A stretch of DNA of 64,000 nt, taken from Turritopsis dohrnii. Lineage: Eukaryota > Cnidaria > Hydrozoa > Anthoathecata > Oceaniidae. Below are positions 53,250 through 64,000 of the stretch, in pieces. The stretch's first letter is position 1. Each line of letters starts with the position of its first letter. Where the stretch lies: NCBI GenBank assembly GCA_027922465.2, contig BQMF02000016.1, positions 1,612,001 through 1,676,000 on the forward strand, in the 5' to 3' direction. Under the pieces are notes generated by a model. That model ran no database searches. It worked only from the letters and a program-made list of their open reading frames with translations, and was not told where the DNA came from. The position numbers and the translations under genes were made by a program.

Positions 53250-55688
53250 CTTGCAAGCTTTCTTCTTTTGAGTTGATAAAGCTATCGAGGTACAAAGAAC
53301 AGATTCTTGTAAACAGATGCTCACTACACTGATCGACTATTCGAAGGTAATATTTAACACATACCCTTTCTAAATAGGTAAATGTTCTATAGTTGTTAAA
53401 TATTTAATGTTAGATCATCCATAAAAATCACCTCATTTTTATCTGATGTTTCGTGATACATGTCACCAGATATAGTGTCTCAACTTAAAAGAATGAATTT
53501 TTGATGCCATGTTTCTTTTTTTAAAATACTGGTTTTGGTTATGGGTTTGCAGATTGCATAAAAGAAAACAGTCACATTTACACTTTTGTCTCATCACTTG
53601 ATATGTGGTGGTTTCTGAGGAACTAGCTACATTGAATTATTTAACTTCAGAATGCATGAAAAAAAAAGCAAAACGTTGCGTCAATACTGCTCTCTTTTAT
53701 ATTGTTTGGACAACATTTATCGCGCACGAAAGCGGAAAAAAAAACTATCTTTTTTAAAACGTGCTTTTTTTCTTAAATACGTTCAATCGTGCCTACTTTG
53801 TTAAAATCGTGCTTTCTTTTTTTAAACGTGCTTTCCTTTTTAAAACGTGCTTTCTTTTTTTAAGGCATGAGTAAGGGAAACTTTCGTGAAAATTTTACTT
53901 TTTTCATTATTTTCACTAATCCGATGTAAAATGACCTGAATGTTCGAATGGTGCAAATTCTTTTTGGAAAAATAAATTGGAAATTTGTTTTTTTTCATTA
54001 AAACATTCCTTTTCCTGTTTATCACTTCATTAATCATGTATAATCATTGATAAACAAAAACATACGATCAAATAATACACGGCACGAGAACTCTCATTAT
54101 GGATAAAACAGTTAGTGAAGAAAAACTAACCACTGTTTGTGTATTTACGGTAGCAGCGAAAGCGAATACCGTATTAAAACACCCTTGGACTACTACTACT
54201 CCTCCTCCTCCGGCCGAAATGGCAATTAGTCTACGATTTAGAGTCTGCGAGACTCTACTTATAACGCCATATAAATTCTAGCGAAGGAAAGCATGTCTGC
54301 GAATTTTTTAATGTTTTGCATATCAAACATTTAAAAATACGTTTTCTATGATATTTTCTAACTCAACTCATGGAGGAATGAATATTAATCAAATAGGTCT
54401 ACATAAAAATGAGACTTATAGTTACTTATGCTAACTGAAAATACTTTGATACTTGAAATTTGATATATGTTGTTTGAGAGAATGTAGCTGGGTCTCCTGG
54501 CTACATAAGTTCTTGTTACTTTCTACGTTTGTTAGCTATCTGTTCTGTCTTTGAACATCAAAGTTTTCAAAAATCGAGTTAAAAATAAGGAAGTTATCTC
54601 TTCGAATTCATTTTCGGTTTCAAGAAATTATAATTCAAAACATACATTTTTTTTCGAAGAAACGCGTTTTTTTCTACATAAGCTCTTACAAAAAAAACGT
54701 ACGTTATGAACAGCTCATGCATGTATAATTCTTTTATCTTCTAGTAAGACACGAGCTAGTAATTTTAAAGATTATTATCGTTTACGCCTGTTTTCCACCA
54801 GTAAGAATCTCAAGAAATAACGTTTACAGAACTTTTAAGAACTTTAAGTAAAATTTCGAAAGTATTCTTGTGGCAAGTACTTTTGCTGCTACCGTTTGGC
54901 GCCATCCGGCTCTTTTTTTATCAAATAAGAATGAATGACAATAAACACGCGTCATTCATGTGAAATTCAGAGATCAAAATAATGATGATATATTCTGCAT
55001 GTTCTATAAAAATTTTAAAACGCTTTTTTGTCGTGTTAATTTTTTAAGAAAATGAATGATACATTTGAAGCCCCAATGTAAGAACGGAAAGAGCTCTGAG
55101 GTGGAAATCTAGCAATAATTCAAGGTAAATAACTGATCTAAAAACGGTTTTTTATTTTTTTCGTAAAAATGAACAAAACTTGAGTTATGATATTAACTTT
55201 GATAAAAATATAGAAAAAAATAAGCTGTAAATAAGAGGTGAAAATATCTTCAAAAATACACAATTTTAGGGAAAAGGATAGAAACCGTTTATAGATTGAC
55301 ATCTTATGATTTGAAAACGACAAACAGTACAAGTGTAGCTTCAGCCGTCTTGACAATGAATCTTCAAATATAAAATACACACCTCTTTTTTACTTACTTA
55401 CTTACTTTTCTAAAAGATACAAATACTTACTCACCCCTTAAAAACGTTCAACCTTTTTAAAAACGGGCTTTCTTTTGTCATAGGGCTTTCTTAACGCGTT
55501 TTAAAATGGGTTATCTTTTAAGCAACTCGTCTTTTTCTCTGTAGTTTTTTAAAAATGTACTTTCTGCTGGAGAGAAGAAATGTTTTCTCATTCTGAAGGG
55601 AGTGAGTACTAGATTTATGTATGTCTCCATTACTAGTAAATTGCTATTAAATTTGAAAGGCCATTGCACGAGGTCTTATTTCTAAAAT

Positions 55689-56050
55689 GGCTACCGAAGA
55701 ACAGATAAAAGAAAGCTCCTCAACGATAGCCGGTTTTCAGAAAAGAACAAGAGGCCCATAAGCCTTTAAAGTCAGCGCAAAAAATATGCTCAAAATTCAA
55801 AAGATTATAATCACTTACTTACAAAAAGAAAGGATTGCTTTTTAAAACCTGGTACGCCAACTGGTACACCTGGTAAGTCAAATTCATATAAAAACATAAA
55901 TGTAAAGAGTAATCATCGATAAACGTTTTGAAAGAAAACTAGGTCGCCCGCGCGTTTCCAAAACGATCAATGAAAACCTTAGTCGGGTAATATTTAGAGA
56001 AACCAAATGGACAGGAACATTTACAGCAATTACAGATACTTTAATCGATT
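55689..56050 (+). CDS. Coding-like fragments inside the 3.7-kb element
   Basis: An ATG opens MATEEQIKESSSTIAGFQKR. Further on, LKPGTPTGTP runs into a consensus donor (CCTG/GTAAGT, about 55870). A GRPRVSKTINENL segment (AT-hook-like GRPR) follows near 55945-55980 in an open frame of about 50 codons. Frames do not join cleanly. A degraded DNA-binding protein of the element is plausible; no family is claimed. Confidence 0.25.
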
Positions 56051-56660
56051 TTATTTCAGCTTCAATTTTTACTTTCCAGCTTTACGTTCTTACAAGCATA
56101 CGAGTTTGGCTAATCGCGCAGGTGAACTTTTCTTTCTAACAATTTAAGTGGACAATGAAGATCCAACACCAAGCAGTTGCTGATTACTAAAAATAAAAGT
56201 GTAAAAAGTTATGTATAACTGCACAATGCACCACTTAATTCTATGTCCATTTAACAAAATTCAAACCTAACAGAAACTTGCAAACAGATTATACAAATAC
56301 TATTTTATTAAAGGAAAAAGCTGAATTTATCTATTTCAGGGTGGGTAAGGTGAATCGCTTTTCAATTAACCAACCCTAAAAATGTAAAATCTAGTTCATG
56401 GAAAAAGTTTTCGTTTTTTATGGTTAAAAAAATCTGAAAAAATTTGTATTAAATTTTGTATAACTGATGGAGGATGCAGACAAACAGACAAAAAGGAAAT
56501 GTGCTATTAATATAGACTAGAGGCAAAGACGGTGTCGCTGAACTCCCATTCATGAATGCAGTATTGGCAAATAAATTGACTGGGATTAAATAAAAGAACA
56601 TGTTTAAAAAGGCTTCAAAAATAAAAAACGCTAGATTTTGCTGCTCCTTATAAAGAAAAC

Positions 56661-56790
56661 CTGTGTAGGCTTCATCAGAGTGGAAATTGACATGACTAGG
56701 AGATTTGCCATGAGTTGCAGCTGCCAGTTCTAAAGTATTAGCCAGTACTGTCAATTTTCCTAATTCAGAACACAAATCAAATTCAACTGT
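56661..56790 (-). CDS. Possible exon inside the 3.7-kb element
   Basis: Acceptor TTCATTTACAG, then 43 open codons with ordinary protein composition (e.g. GKLTVLANTLELAAATHGKS, VNFHSDEAYTG), then CACAG/GTTTTC as a weak donor. It may instead read on to a hydrophobic tail and a stop at 56449. No family recognised. Confidence 0.25.
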
Positions 56791-57181
56791 CTGTAAATGA
56801 AAAACCTACACCTGTCACTCAAACTATAGTTTCTGCTATAGTTTATGAGTATGATATATATTCATCATCAGAATCTTTTCGCATTCAGCAAATATAGAAA
56901 GATTCACGGTACACCATCATTACACTGCCGAATGAGTTGTTCAAATTTATTGCGTTTTATTCTGTCAACCGTCCTAACTTCGGACAGCCTTGCTAACTTT
57001 AGACACTGTAATAAACAGACCTGTCTGGTAAGCAAAATGTACATAACCAAGTCACAGCCAATACTAAAATAATAGATGAAGCAGATAAAAGATGTTGAAA
57101 TGCAATAATAAATGTTGTGCTTTGAACTTTCTTATTTTGAACTGAAAAACTGAAATTTAGCAATAACGAGTGCTTAATCAG

Positions 57182-57245
57182 GGGCGTGAAGAACTGCGAT
57201 CTTATTTAATCAGGGCGTGAAGAACTGCGATCTTATTTACTGACT
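57182..57245. repeat. 31-bp tandem duplication
   Basis: GGGCGTGAAGAACTGCGATC occurs at 57182 and 57213, inside the right part of the 3.7-kb element. Confidence 0.75.
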
Positions 57246-57569
57246 GACACGGGGAAATGAAAGATCAGCTACCTTGCGGCGCTGACCAATAAACGTTTTA
57301 CAAAAGATAGCCCCTTTTTAGAAAGACTGAATATCTTTAAAAAGATAGCCCGTTTTTAAGAAAACATAGACTGTTTTTATAAACGTAGCACGTTTTTAAA
57401 AAAGATACTATTTTTTCCGCTTTCGCGCGCGATAACTTTTCTTTATTTAAAACCGACTGCTTTTATAATTTTCTTTACTCTTTCTGACTCTTTATCATTT
57501 TCTGTTGTCATCATCAATTCAAAGTAACTTATAACAATACCTACAAGCAAAACTGCAACAAAAGTCGTA

Positions 57570-57708
57570 AATTTTCTGCGACAAATGCAGTAACTCCAAC
57601 AAATGTAGTAAAAATCAACGAAAAATATAATAACGCTAAATGTAGTAAAAATGAACGACAAATGTAGTAACTCCGACAAGTGTAGTAAACCTACAACATA
57701 TGTAGTAA
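57570..57708. repeat. Minisatellite of CAACAAATGTAGTAAAAAT units
   Basis: About five diverged units of 24-28 bp built on AAATGTAGTAA, alternating ACTCC/AAAAT tails. Confidence 0.6.
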
Positions 57709-58280
57709 AAATGAGCCATAGTTAGGCCAAACACATAAAGGTTTTAACCAGGTAACCTTTCGAAGGGCTATCAGGTAGCTATATGATAAACCCAAAACCG
57801 CGCATGCGCCGTAAAAAAAACCGGTAGTATGAGCGAAATGAGCCATAATTAAGAATAACACATTAAGGTCTTCCCCCAGTAATTTTTCCAGTGCTATCAG
57901 GTAGCTGTGTAATAAGCCTGGAATGTGCATATGCGCATTAAAAGCCTGTTAATGCAAGCAAAATCAATCATAATTGGCCAAAACACATGACCGCTTCATC
58001 AAATAGCTTTGAAAGGGTTGTGAAGTAACCAAATAGTAAAATACAAAATTGCGCATGATCAGCAAAAAAAATGCTAATATGAGCTAAATAAGCCATAAAT
58101 AGGGATAACTCATCAAGGTCTTCATTAGATAATATTTCAAGTGCTATCAAGTGGCCATATAATAGAACCCAAGTTCGTACATGCGTAGTACTGCGTGCAA
58201 GCCAAATGAGCCATACTTAGGTAAAATGCTCGAAGGTCTGAACCAGGTAACTTTTAAAGGTCTATGAAGTTAGGCTAATA
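57709..58280. repeat. Diverged satellite, about five units of roughly 125 bp
   Basis: GAGCCATAGTTAGG-like words recur near 57712, 57840, 57967, 58089 and 58209. Each is followed by ACACAT..AAGGTCTT, CCAGGTAACTTT, GCTATCAGGTAGC and GCGCATGCGC-like words. An inverted scrap of the same unit lies at about 60610-60775. Two minus-strand frames through the array are by-products of the period (near a multiple of three). Confidence 0.65.
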
Positions 58281-58426
58281 TTTTCCGTTATTGTGATATG
58301 TAATGTTTTTGAGCGAAAAAACGTTTTTACTATAAGCATATAAGCAGTTCTGTGTAACATATACTATCAGAGAAGGAAGTTATCGCTTATGCAGTAATTT
58401 CGTCAATAATGCCATTTAAATATTAA

Positions 58427-59304
58427 CAAGATGCCCTTACAGGCATAAGGATTTCTGCGAAACTAGCTGAAGTATGAAAAATGAAAGACTAGTGACATTC
58501 TTCAAATTTGACAACATCACATTTTTGATCACACACTCCCTTGGAACCCATGATAGCAAAAGAGGTCAAAAATAGATAAAACAAAAATAGAACTATAATA
58601 GTTAATCCCGCTACAAAGTTTGTCAACTTTTGTTCATTTCCAGGGATGATGGCAATTTACCTTTTAAAGTGTAAATAGGACTTAACTAAAAACAACAGAA
58701 GCTTTTACATAGAAAGAAAAAAAAATATGCGTAAGGTGCGAATCGTAACCATGGCTACACATTTTATAAGACAATTTTTTTTAAAAAAGAAACGATGTAA
58801 GAGCGAAAAGAAAAAAAAACACAAACTTTTTCGAAAAAAAAAATAATTAAGAAACAAAATAATTAAGTAAAAGCGAAAAACTCATCAGAAATACTTTGTT
58901 TAGAACTAACTACGTATCTACCTACCTAATCTAGCTACTAAGCATTCAAGAATATAGCTTTTAAAAAGTTTAACTATAAACGACTTCGATAAATTTTTCT
59001 AACTGCAAGAGAGCTTCGAAGCACAAGACGTTACCAACAACAAACTTTTAAAATCATAAGTTTATTACAAGCGATGCTTCGAATTTGGTGGAATTGTGTT
59101 TTTAGAGGGAAAAATGTCTGTTATTTCGTGAAAAAGTGACAAAACACCAAAATACTTATATAAAGAATGTTTTGGTAGTTTTCATGTAAATGCACGCACG
59201 AAATTTCAAAAAACCGCTAGGTTTGGACAGCAGAAAAAAAAAAAAAAAAAAAAAAAGAAAAACAAAGCCGGTTTTAAAGTATTTCTTGCTTTCGCAGAAA
59301 TCCA
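58427..59304 (-). mobile_element. Helentron-like non-autonomous element, copy A
   Basis: On the minus strand it begins TGGATTTCTGCGAAAGCAAG (59304) and ends TTTCGCAGAAATCCTTATGC, a GCC..GGC hairpin, then GGGCATCTTG (58427), followed by TT. The two GGATTTCTGCG segments are inverted, but only the right one is followed by a hairpin. That fits helentron/HINE elements (asymmetric terminal inverted repeats, subterminal hairpin, insertion between T and T). 878 bp, highly similar along its length to the 61846-62547 copy. Confidence 0.6.
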
Positions 59305-59382
59305 ATTAAAAAGTTGTATCAACGAGAAGCTAAGTATATGTGCTTTTCCCGAGTAGGCGAAGCTGTAATAATTATTAGAGTA

Positions 59383-59850
59383 CTAGCTGCCACGGCGTCG
59401 CTCGCCGCCCATGTTCAGTATGCGTTGTGTCATCTTCAGATTTCACGAAAAATAAAATTAAAGAATTGACAATGATAAGTGTGCCTATGTTGTAGAGCTC
59501 GAAAAGCCGATCAAAAAAATGTATGGGATCGTTTTGCTACGACCAACCGTTACGGAGATATCGTTGATCAAATATATTGATGATGTCATAGACCCGTCCC
59601 CAAAAAAAATTAGACCCAAATTTTTCGTCACCCTATCGCCTGTATCGCAGACCTCAAAAACGTTAGTTATCCCTATTGGTTACGGAGATAATTTTCCCTA
59701 AACGTCGCATTCGATTAGGGTCTCAATACAATGGTTTCACACTGACGTCGCACACAATAAAATAAAATAATTACTCTAACAACTTAATCTACCATTTTGC
59801 GTGACTTACAAACAAACAGACAGACGGAGAATCGGCTATTAATATATAGA
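59383..59850 (-). mobile_element. Short Helitron copy, complete ends
   Basis: On the minus strand it runs from TCTATATATTAATAGCCGAT (59850) to GCCGTGGCAGCTAG (59383), followed by T. The hairpin is slightly decayed. 468 bp, the cleanest compact version of the family. The preceding base is G rather than A, a probable later mutation. It lies between two inverted helentron-like copies. Confidence 0.85.
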
Positions 59851-60609
59851 CAACTGGTTATTTTTTGACAGCGAGACTAAGCCAGGTGGTTATTCTAGAT
59901 TTGCGCCATGAGATTTTTTTTCGTAATGCAATGTGTTCACACTGTGGACGCACATAACAGATACCAATTATGCGACCACCTCTCTTTTACATAAGATCAT
60001 CGGTCACACTCCAACATCCTTCAATGCAGGATATCCTAAAAATCTCTCAAACCTCTTTACTTCTTTGGTTGTCATCGTTGAACATCATTGGATTGTATTT
60101 TTAGACTGTCTCTTCATAAAAACGTTGAACATTTAAGGAGATATTCAGTGAATGCAGCAACGTTTGCAAAGAGGTAGCAGATCTTCAAAATTAGACAAAC
60201 GCATAAAGTATTTCAAAATAGACGGACACTTAATGCTGACAGTTGAAAGAGGAATTCCACTAGACGAAATCGCCGGCAAATTTTCACAGTGCCGTTCATT
60301 TGTCTAATAAAATATCTTCCTTTTAGTCAAATGCATACAATTACTGTCATTTGTTACTTTTCCAGGAAAGGTCTATATGCTTCCTCTATACAGATCACAA
60401 TATATACCAAACAAACATTTCATATTTATGCCGGTGGTACTGTTTTTTTGTAGTACAGTAGGATTGCTGGTAATGGGACTGTTTAATTCAAAACAGCAAA
60501 TCAAGATTGTACAGCATTTATGCATGCCTAGCGTATACAATGAAAATATGTATGCACTTATCAAATTTACCACAAACTTAATTTGTAATAATGCTCTCTA
60601 AATGTTTCG

Positions 60610-60775
60610 ACTGTGCATGCGTAAACTTAGGTTCTATTATATGGCCACTTGATAGCACTTGAAAGCACTATGCGTAGTAACAGTTTATTTAGCTTGCATT
60701 AGCATATTTTATTTTAGGCTTATTACATAGCTACCTGATAGCGCTCATTTTTCGCGCGCAGATCTCGTCTGGTGC
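60610..60775 (+). repeat. Inverted fragment of the 125-bp satellite
   Basis: TATATGGCCACTTGATAGCA and TTACATAGCTACCTGATAGC are reverse complements of words in 57709-58280. With copies A and C of the helentron-like family this gives a large inverted arrangement centred near 59.8 kb. Confidence 0.45.
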
Positions 60776-60884
60776 AGATGTCTCAGTAGGCGTTGTCAGA
60801 GTAGAGAAGAATTTACATCTCTTGTATTTTCTAAGTCATATCAAGTCATGTCTATGGTGGCCGATTAGAGTAATAGCAGTTTTT

Positions 60885-61700
60885 TGGATTTCTGCGAAAG
60901 CAAGAAATACATTAAAACCGGCTTTGGTTTTTTTTTTCTTTTTTTTCTGCTGTCCAAGCCTAGCGGTTTTTTGAAATTTCGTGCGTGCGTTTACATGCAT
61001 TCATCACGTCCATGCGGAAAGCCATTTTTTCGTAGCACGAGGTCTCTTCCACGAGAAATTTCTGGCGACTGGTTGTAATTGCGGTAAGAAAGAAATCGAA
61101 AACTCTCTTCTCTAACATCGGTATTTGAAACTTCTATCCTTTGGTAGGCTTTCCTTAGTGCTTATTTATCCACCATTTGCTTTATTTAGGCTTATTAAAT
61201 CCGGGGGCATCAGAGTAAAAGTGAGGTCTGTGTCTGTGTGAGATTTGCCAGGAAGCCCCTAGCTGATCCTAGCTTCCTAGCTTATTCCAGCTTAACCTAG
61301 CTAATCCTAGCTGACCAAGCAAAGCATTGAGGCAAACTTGAGAAATACCAAAAAAATCATCAAAGTTGTTCATATATCATAGTTAAACTTTTTAAAAGCT
61401 ATATTTTTAAATGCTTGGTAGCACTAGCTTAGTTAGGTAGATACGTAGTTGGTTTAAAACATAGTATTTCTGATGAATTTTCCGCTTTTTTTTCTAGCGG
61501 GATTAACTATTATAGTTCTATTTTTGATCTATAGCATATATCAGTTATGCTTTCATGGATTCCTAGGGAGTGTGTGATCAAAAATGTGATGTTGTATTAG
61601 AAGTCATTCAATGTTCAAATTTCAAGAGTGTCACTAGTCTTTCATTTTTCATACTTCAGCTGGGTTTCGCAGAGATCCTTATGCCTGCAAGGGCATCTTG
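60885..61700 (+). mobile_element. Helentron-like non-autonomous element, copy C
   Basis: It starts TGGATTTCTGCGAAAGCAAG and shares ACTGCTGTCCAAGCCTAGCG-like sequence with copy A. It ends TTTCGCAGAGATCCTTATGC plus hairpin and GGGCATCTTG, followed by TT. A middle segment (about 61020-61330) including AGCTTCCTAGC/CTAGCTGA repeats is private to this copy. Confidence 0.55.
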
Positions 61701-61845
61701 TTATCGATTTCTTTTGTTTTTCTTACATTAAATTTGTTTGTTTTGCTTTTTATTTCTTTTTACTATTTTTTTTCAGTGTTGTTCTTTTCTTTTTTTGCAA
61801 ATTCACATTTCTTCATTACTTTTCCCTACCTTTTTCTTATTTTAT

Positions 61846-62547
61846 TGGATTTATGCGAAAGCAAGAAATACTTATGATTTTAAAAGTTTGTTGTTGGTAA
61901 CGTCTTGTGGTTCGAAGCTCTCTTGCAGTTAGGAAAATTTATCGAAGTCGTTCATAGTTAAACTTTTAAAAAGCTATATTTTTAAATGCTTAGTAGCTAG
62001 ATTAGGTAGGTAGATACGCAGTTAGTTCTAAACAAAGTATTTCTGATGAGTTTTTCGCTTTTATTTAATTATTTTGTTTCTTAATTATTTTTTTTTCGAA
62101 AAAGTTTGTGTTTTTTTTTCTTTTCGCTCTTACATCGTTTCTTTTTTTTTAAAAAAAACAAAAAACTGTCATATAAAATGTGTATCCATGGTTACAATTC
62201 GCACCTTATGCGTATTTCTTTTCTTTGTATGTAAAAGCTTCTGTTGTTTTTAGTTAAGTCCTATTTACACTTTAAAAGGTAAATTGCCATCATCCCTGGA
62301 AATGAACAAAAGTTGACAAACTTTCTAGTGGGTTTAACTATTATAGTTCTATTTTTGTTTTATCTATTTTTGATCTATAGTATATATCAGGTATGCTTTC
62401 ATGGATTTCTAGGAAGTGTGTGATCAAAAATGTGATGTTGTATTGTAGAAGTCATTCAATCTTCAAATTTGAAGAATGTTACTAGTCTTTCATTTCTCAT
62501 GCTTCAGCTGGCTTCGCAGAAATTCTTATGCCTGTAAGGGCATCTTG
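61846..62547 (+). mobile_element. Helentron-like non-autonomous element, copy B
   Basis: It starts TGGATTTATGCGAAAGCAAG and ends CTTCGCAGAAATTCTTATGC, hairpin, GGGCATCTTG followed by TT. The body closely follows copy A, apart from a deletion near the left end. No ORF of significance. The foldback at 62548 begins directly after it. Confidence 0.6.
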
Positions 62548-64000
62548 TTTCTACTTTTTTCTTTACTATTTTTTCGTTACTGTTTTTTATATTTTTTTTC
62601 ATAAGCTACTTTTTTGTTACTTTTTTACTACTATTTTTACATTTTAAATTAACAAAAAAAAGGAAAAAAAGGTAAAAAAGTAAAGAAAAACTAAAGTAAA
62701 AAAAAATAGTGTTCGTGGCCGAGGAGGGCAATAGCGATATACAAAATGAAAACATGGCTGAGGAGAGCAATAGCACATTTTCATTAACCGTAAATGAACG
62801 ATTAAGCGCCCTGGGCGCTTATATTTTTTTGAACTTTTACGGTGGGTGCTTATACGGACGGGGCGCTTAATAAAAAAATCACTAGACCGTTTACCTTTTC
62901 ACTGGATGCTGACAAAAGAACGGCCTGTGTCCTGCTCAAGCAACTTCGAAAAAGCTTGATAAATACTCTCACTTTGAAATGAAAATCATTCCCGCGTTAT
63001 TGAGTTTTCTTCATTATGCTGAAATATATGTTCAACTCAAAACCATGTTTTTCTCATTATTTTATGTTTTTGCTGAATATAAGCGCCCAGTTTAAATTTT
63101 GGATCTGGGAGCTTAATCGGAACCTGGACCTGATTACAAATTTTTCCTCTAAACCTGGTTGTTTACGCGGATAGGCCGTTTAATTGAGTCGTGGGCGCTA
63201 AATCGGTCATTTACGGTACTTAAATTAACACACACCCTAGTGTAAAGACACCAAACAACATTACAAGCATGTTGAGTTCATGTGGGTTCATAAGATGACC
63301 ATCCTTGATTGAAGCGTTCCTTTGATGTGGCTTGGTTTGACGCACAAACGAGTTCTCTGTTAGCACAGTGCATGAATTTAAAGCTGCTTTATCTCTCATA
63401 TTTTACGCGGGCGTATTCCTGTTCAAAATTCATCTATTTTCCAGGTATCCCTTTCAAGATTAATACGGATTGTTATCGTTATCTCTTGCTCACTCACCCC
63501 AGATCTCTGAATAAAACATTTACAGTAATTGCATTATTTCATGCACCCCTTAATTTTCGCGCTTCTAAGTGTGCGAAAATAGGCCTTTTCGCAAATAGAA
63601 AGGGCGCAACAATTAATGGAATTAAAGTAACAATAATCGCAATGTCTTCTCTTGACAACATCGTGACTGACTTAAGGAATCTGATTGATTTAATAGGAAC
63701 AAAATAAAAGTGTACTGTTAATAAAAATGTGCTATTGCTCTCCTCGGCCATGCTTTCATTTTGTATATCGCTATTGCCCTCCTCGGCCACGAACACTATT
63801 TTTTCTTTTACTTTACTTTAGTTTTTCTTTAGTTTTTCTTTACTTTTTTACTTTTTTTTTTCCTTTTTTTTTGTTAATTTAAAATGTAAAAATAATAGTA
63901 AAAAAGTAGCAAAAAAGTAGCTAATGAAAAAAAATTTTATAAAAAACAGTAACGAAAAAAAAGTAGAAAAATAGTAGCGAAAAAAGTAGAAATAAAATAA
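62548..64000. mobile_element. Foldback element with arms of about 240 bp, cut by the window end
   Basis: The left arm (62548-62785, with GTGGCCGAGGAGGGCAATAG and GGCTGAGGAGAGCAATAG) and the right arm (63714 to about 63990, with CTATTGCTCTCCTCGGCCAT and CTATTGCCCTCCTCGGCCAC) are inverted copies of roughly 90 percent identity. A separate element sits at 62788-63216, and a further segment with TTAATTTTCGCGC words at 63510-63640. The 132-codon frame at 63309-63707 spans these repeats and is not called. Confidence 0.65.
62788..63216. mobile_element. Nested element with CCGTAAATGACCGATT ends
   Basis: The left end CCGTAAATGAACGATTAAGC and the right end GCTAAATCGGTCATTTACGG are inverted. Additional GGGCGCTTA words occur inside in both orientations. 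No ORF. TA follows the right end. Confidence 0.6.

Larger units (their letters stand above)
53718..57434. mobile_element. 3.7-kb DNA element with TTATCGCGC inverted ends
   Basis: The left end TTATCGCGCACGAAAGCGGA and the right end TCCGCTTTCGCGCGCGATAA are inverted for about 50 bp at nearly 90 percent identity, continuing into CTATCTTTTTTAAAACGTGC. No clear target duplication. Just inside the left end (53755-53865) AAACGTGCTTTCTTTT words are repeated; similar words recur near 55440-55560 and 57280-57420. The interior has two coding-like fragments (55690-56050 plus, 56661-56790 minus) but no recognisable transposase. Confidence 0.55.

Noticed and set aside
57691..58150. Two minus-strand frames of 79 and 60 codons
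   Set aside because: They follow the period of the roughly 125-bp satellite and have no start, splice or domain support.
63309..63707. 132-codon plus-strand ORF
   Set aside because: It spans parts of repeated elements (TTAATTTTCGCGC segment and foldback edge), has no domain resemblance, and a competing minus frame overlaps it.

Overview
The window looks like nuclear DNA from an AT-rich animal genome, most likely a cnidarian. The reasons are multi-exon genes with consensus GT-AG introns, a secreted protein built from many ShKT six-cysteine domains joined by Thr-rich linkers, a PAN/apple-domain secreted protein whose C-terminal module resembles ones I associate with cnidarian predicted proteins, and a dense mix of Helitrons, a Penelope-like element and foldback DNA transposons. 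No species can be named from sequence alone. Most of the window is transposon-derived or has no recognisable content; only three host genes are supported.

Gene content. (1) Minus strand, 19819 down to 6918: a 13-exon model for a secreted multi-ShKT protein. It has a signal-peptide exon (19747-19819), eleven internal exons, and a terminal exon (6918-7045) followed 22 nt later by AATAAA. Every intron is phase 1, the summed coding length is 3099 nt (a multiple of three), and the predicted chain has about 1032 residues with 12 ShKT domains. A second possible start (11257) carries its own signal peptide and would give a shorter 7-domain form. (2) Minus strand, 35147-34338: a 269-residue hydrophilic ORF of unknown function. 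(3) Minus strand, 53249-51731: a two-exon gene with a signal peptide, a PAN/apple domain and a C-terminal conserved module, carrying one apparent single-base frameshift in exon 1.

Mobile DNA by region. 0.5-5.5 kb: MITEs, a 766-bp element rich in GACGTC with 123-bp tandem units and a tRNA-like insert, a 292-bp tandem array, and a foldback with TACACGC ends. 14-31 kb: foldback MITEs, among them pogo-like and GGGGTAAGATGGG types, a 380-bp near-palindrome, and a 1.66-kb TIR element. 32.3-33.4 kb: a complete non-autonomous Helitron. 35.6-38.7 kb: second copies of the TACACGC foldback and the GACGTC element, the latter holding two nested mariner-like MITEs. 39.2-39.9 kb: a TIR element with a perfect 7-bp target duplication. 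40.1-42.4 kb: a decayed Helitron Rep gene. 42.6-46.5 kb: a Helitron pile-up in which one Helitron's 3' hairpin is split by a 2.8-kb TIR element with a 4-bp duplication. 48.0-49.75 kb: a decayed Penelope-like reverse transcriptase. 53.7-57.4 kb: a 3.7-kb TIR element. 57.4-58.3 kb: minisatellites. 58.4-62.5 kb: three copies of a family with helentron-like asymmetric ends around a fifth Helitron copy. 62.5-64.0 kb: a foldback with a nested element, cut by the window edge.

The host genes do not form a functional cluster. The clearest biological unit is the ShKT gene, which appears to have grown by duplication of phase 1-1 domain exons.
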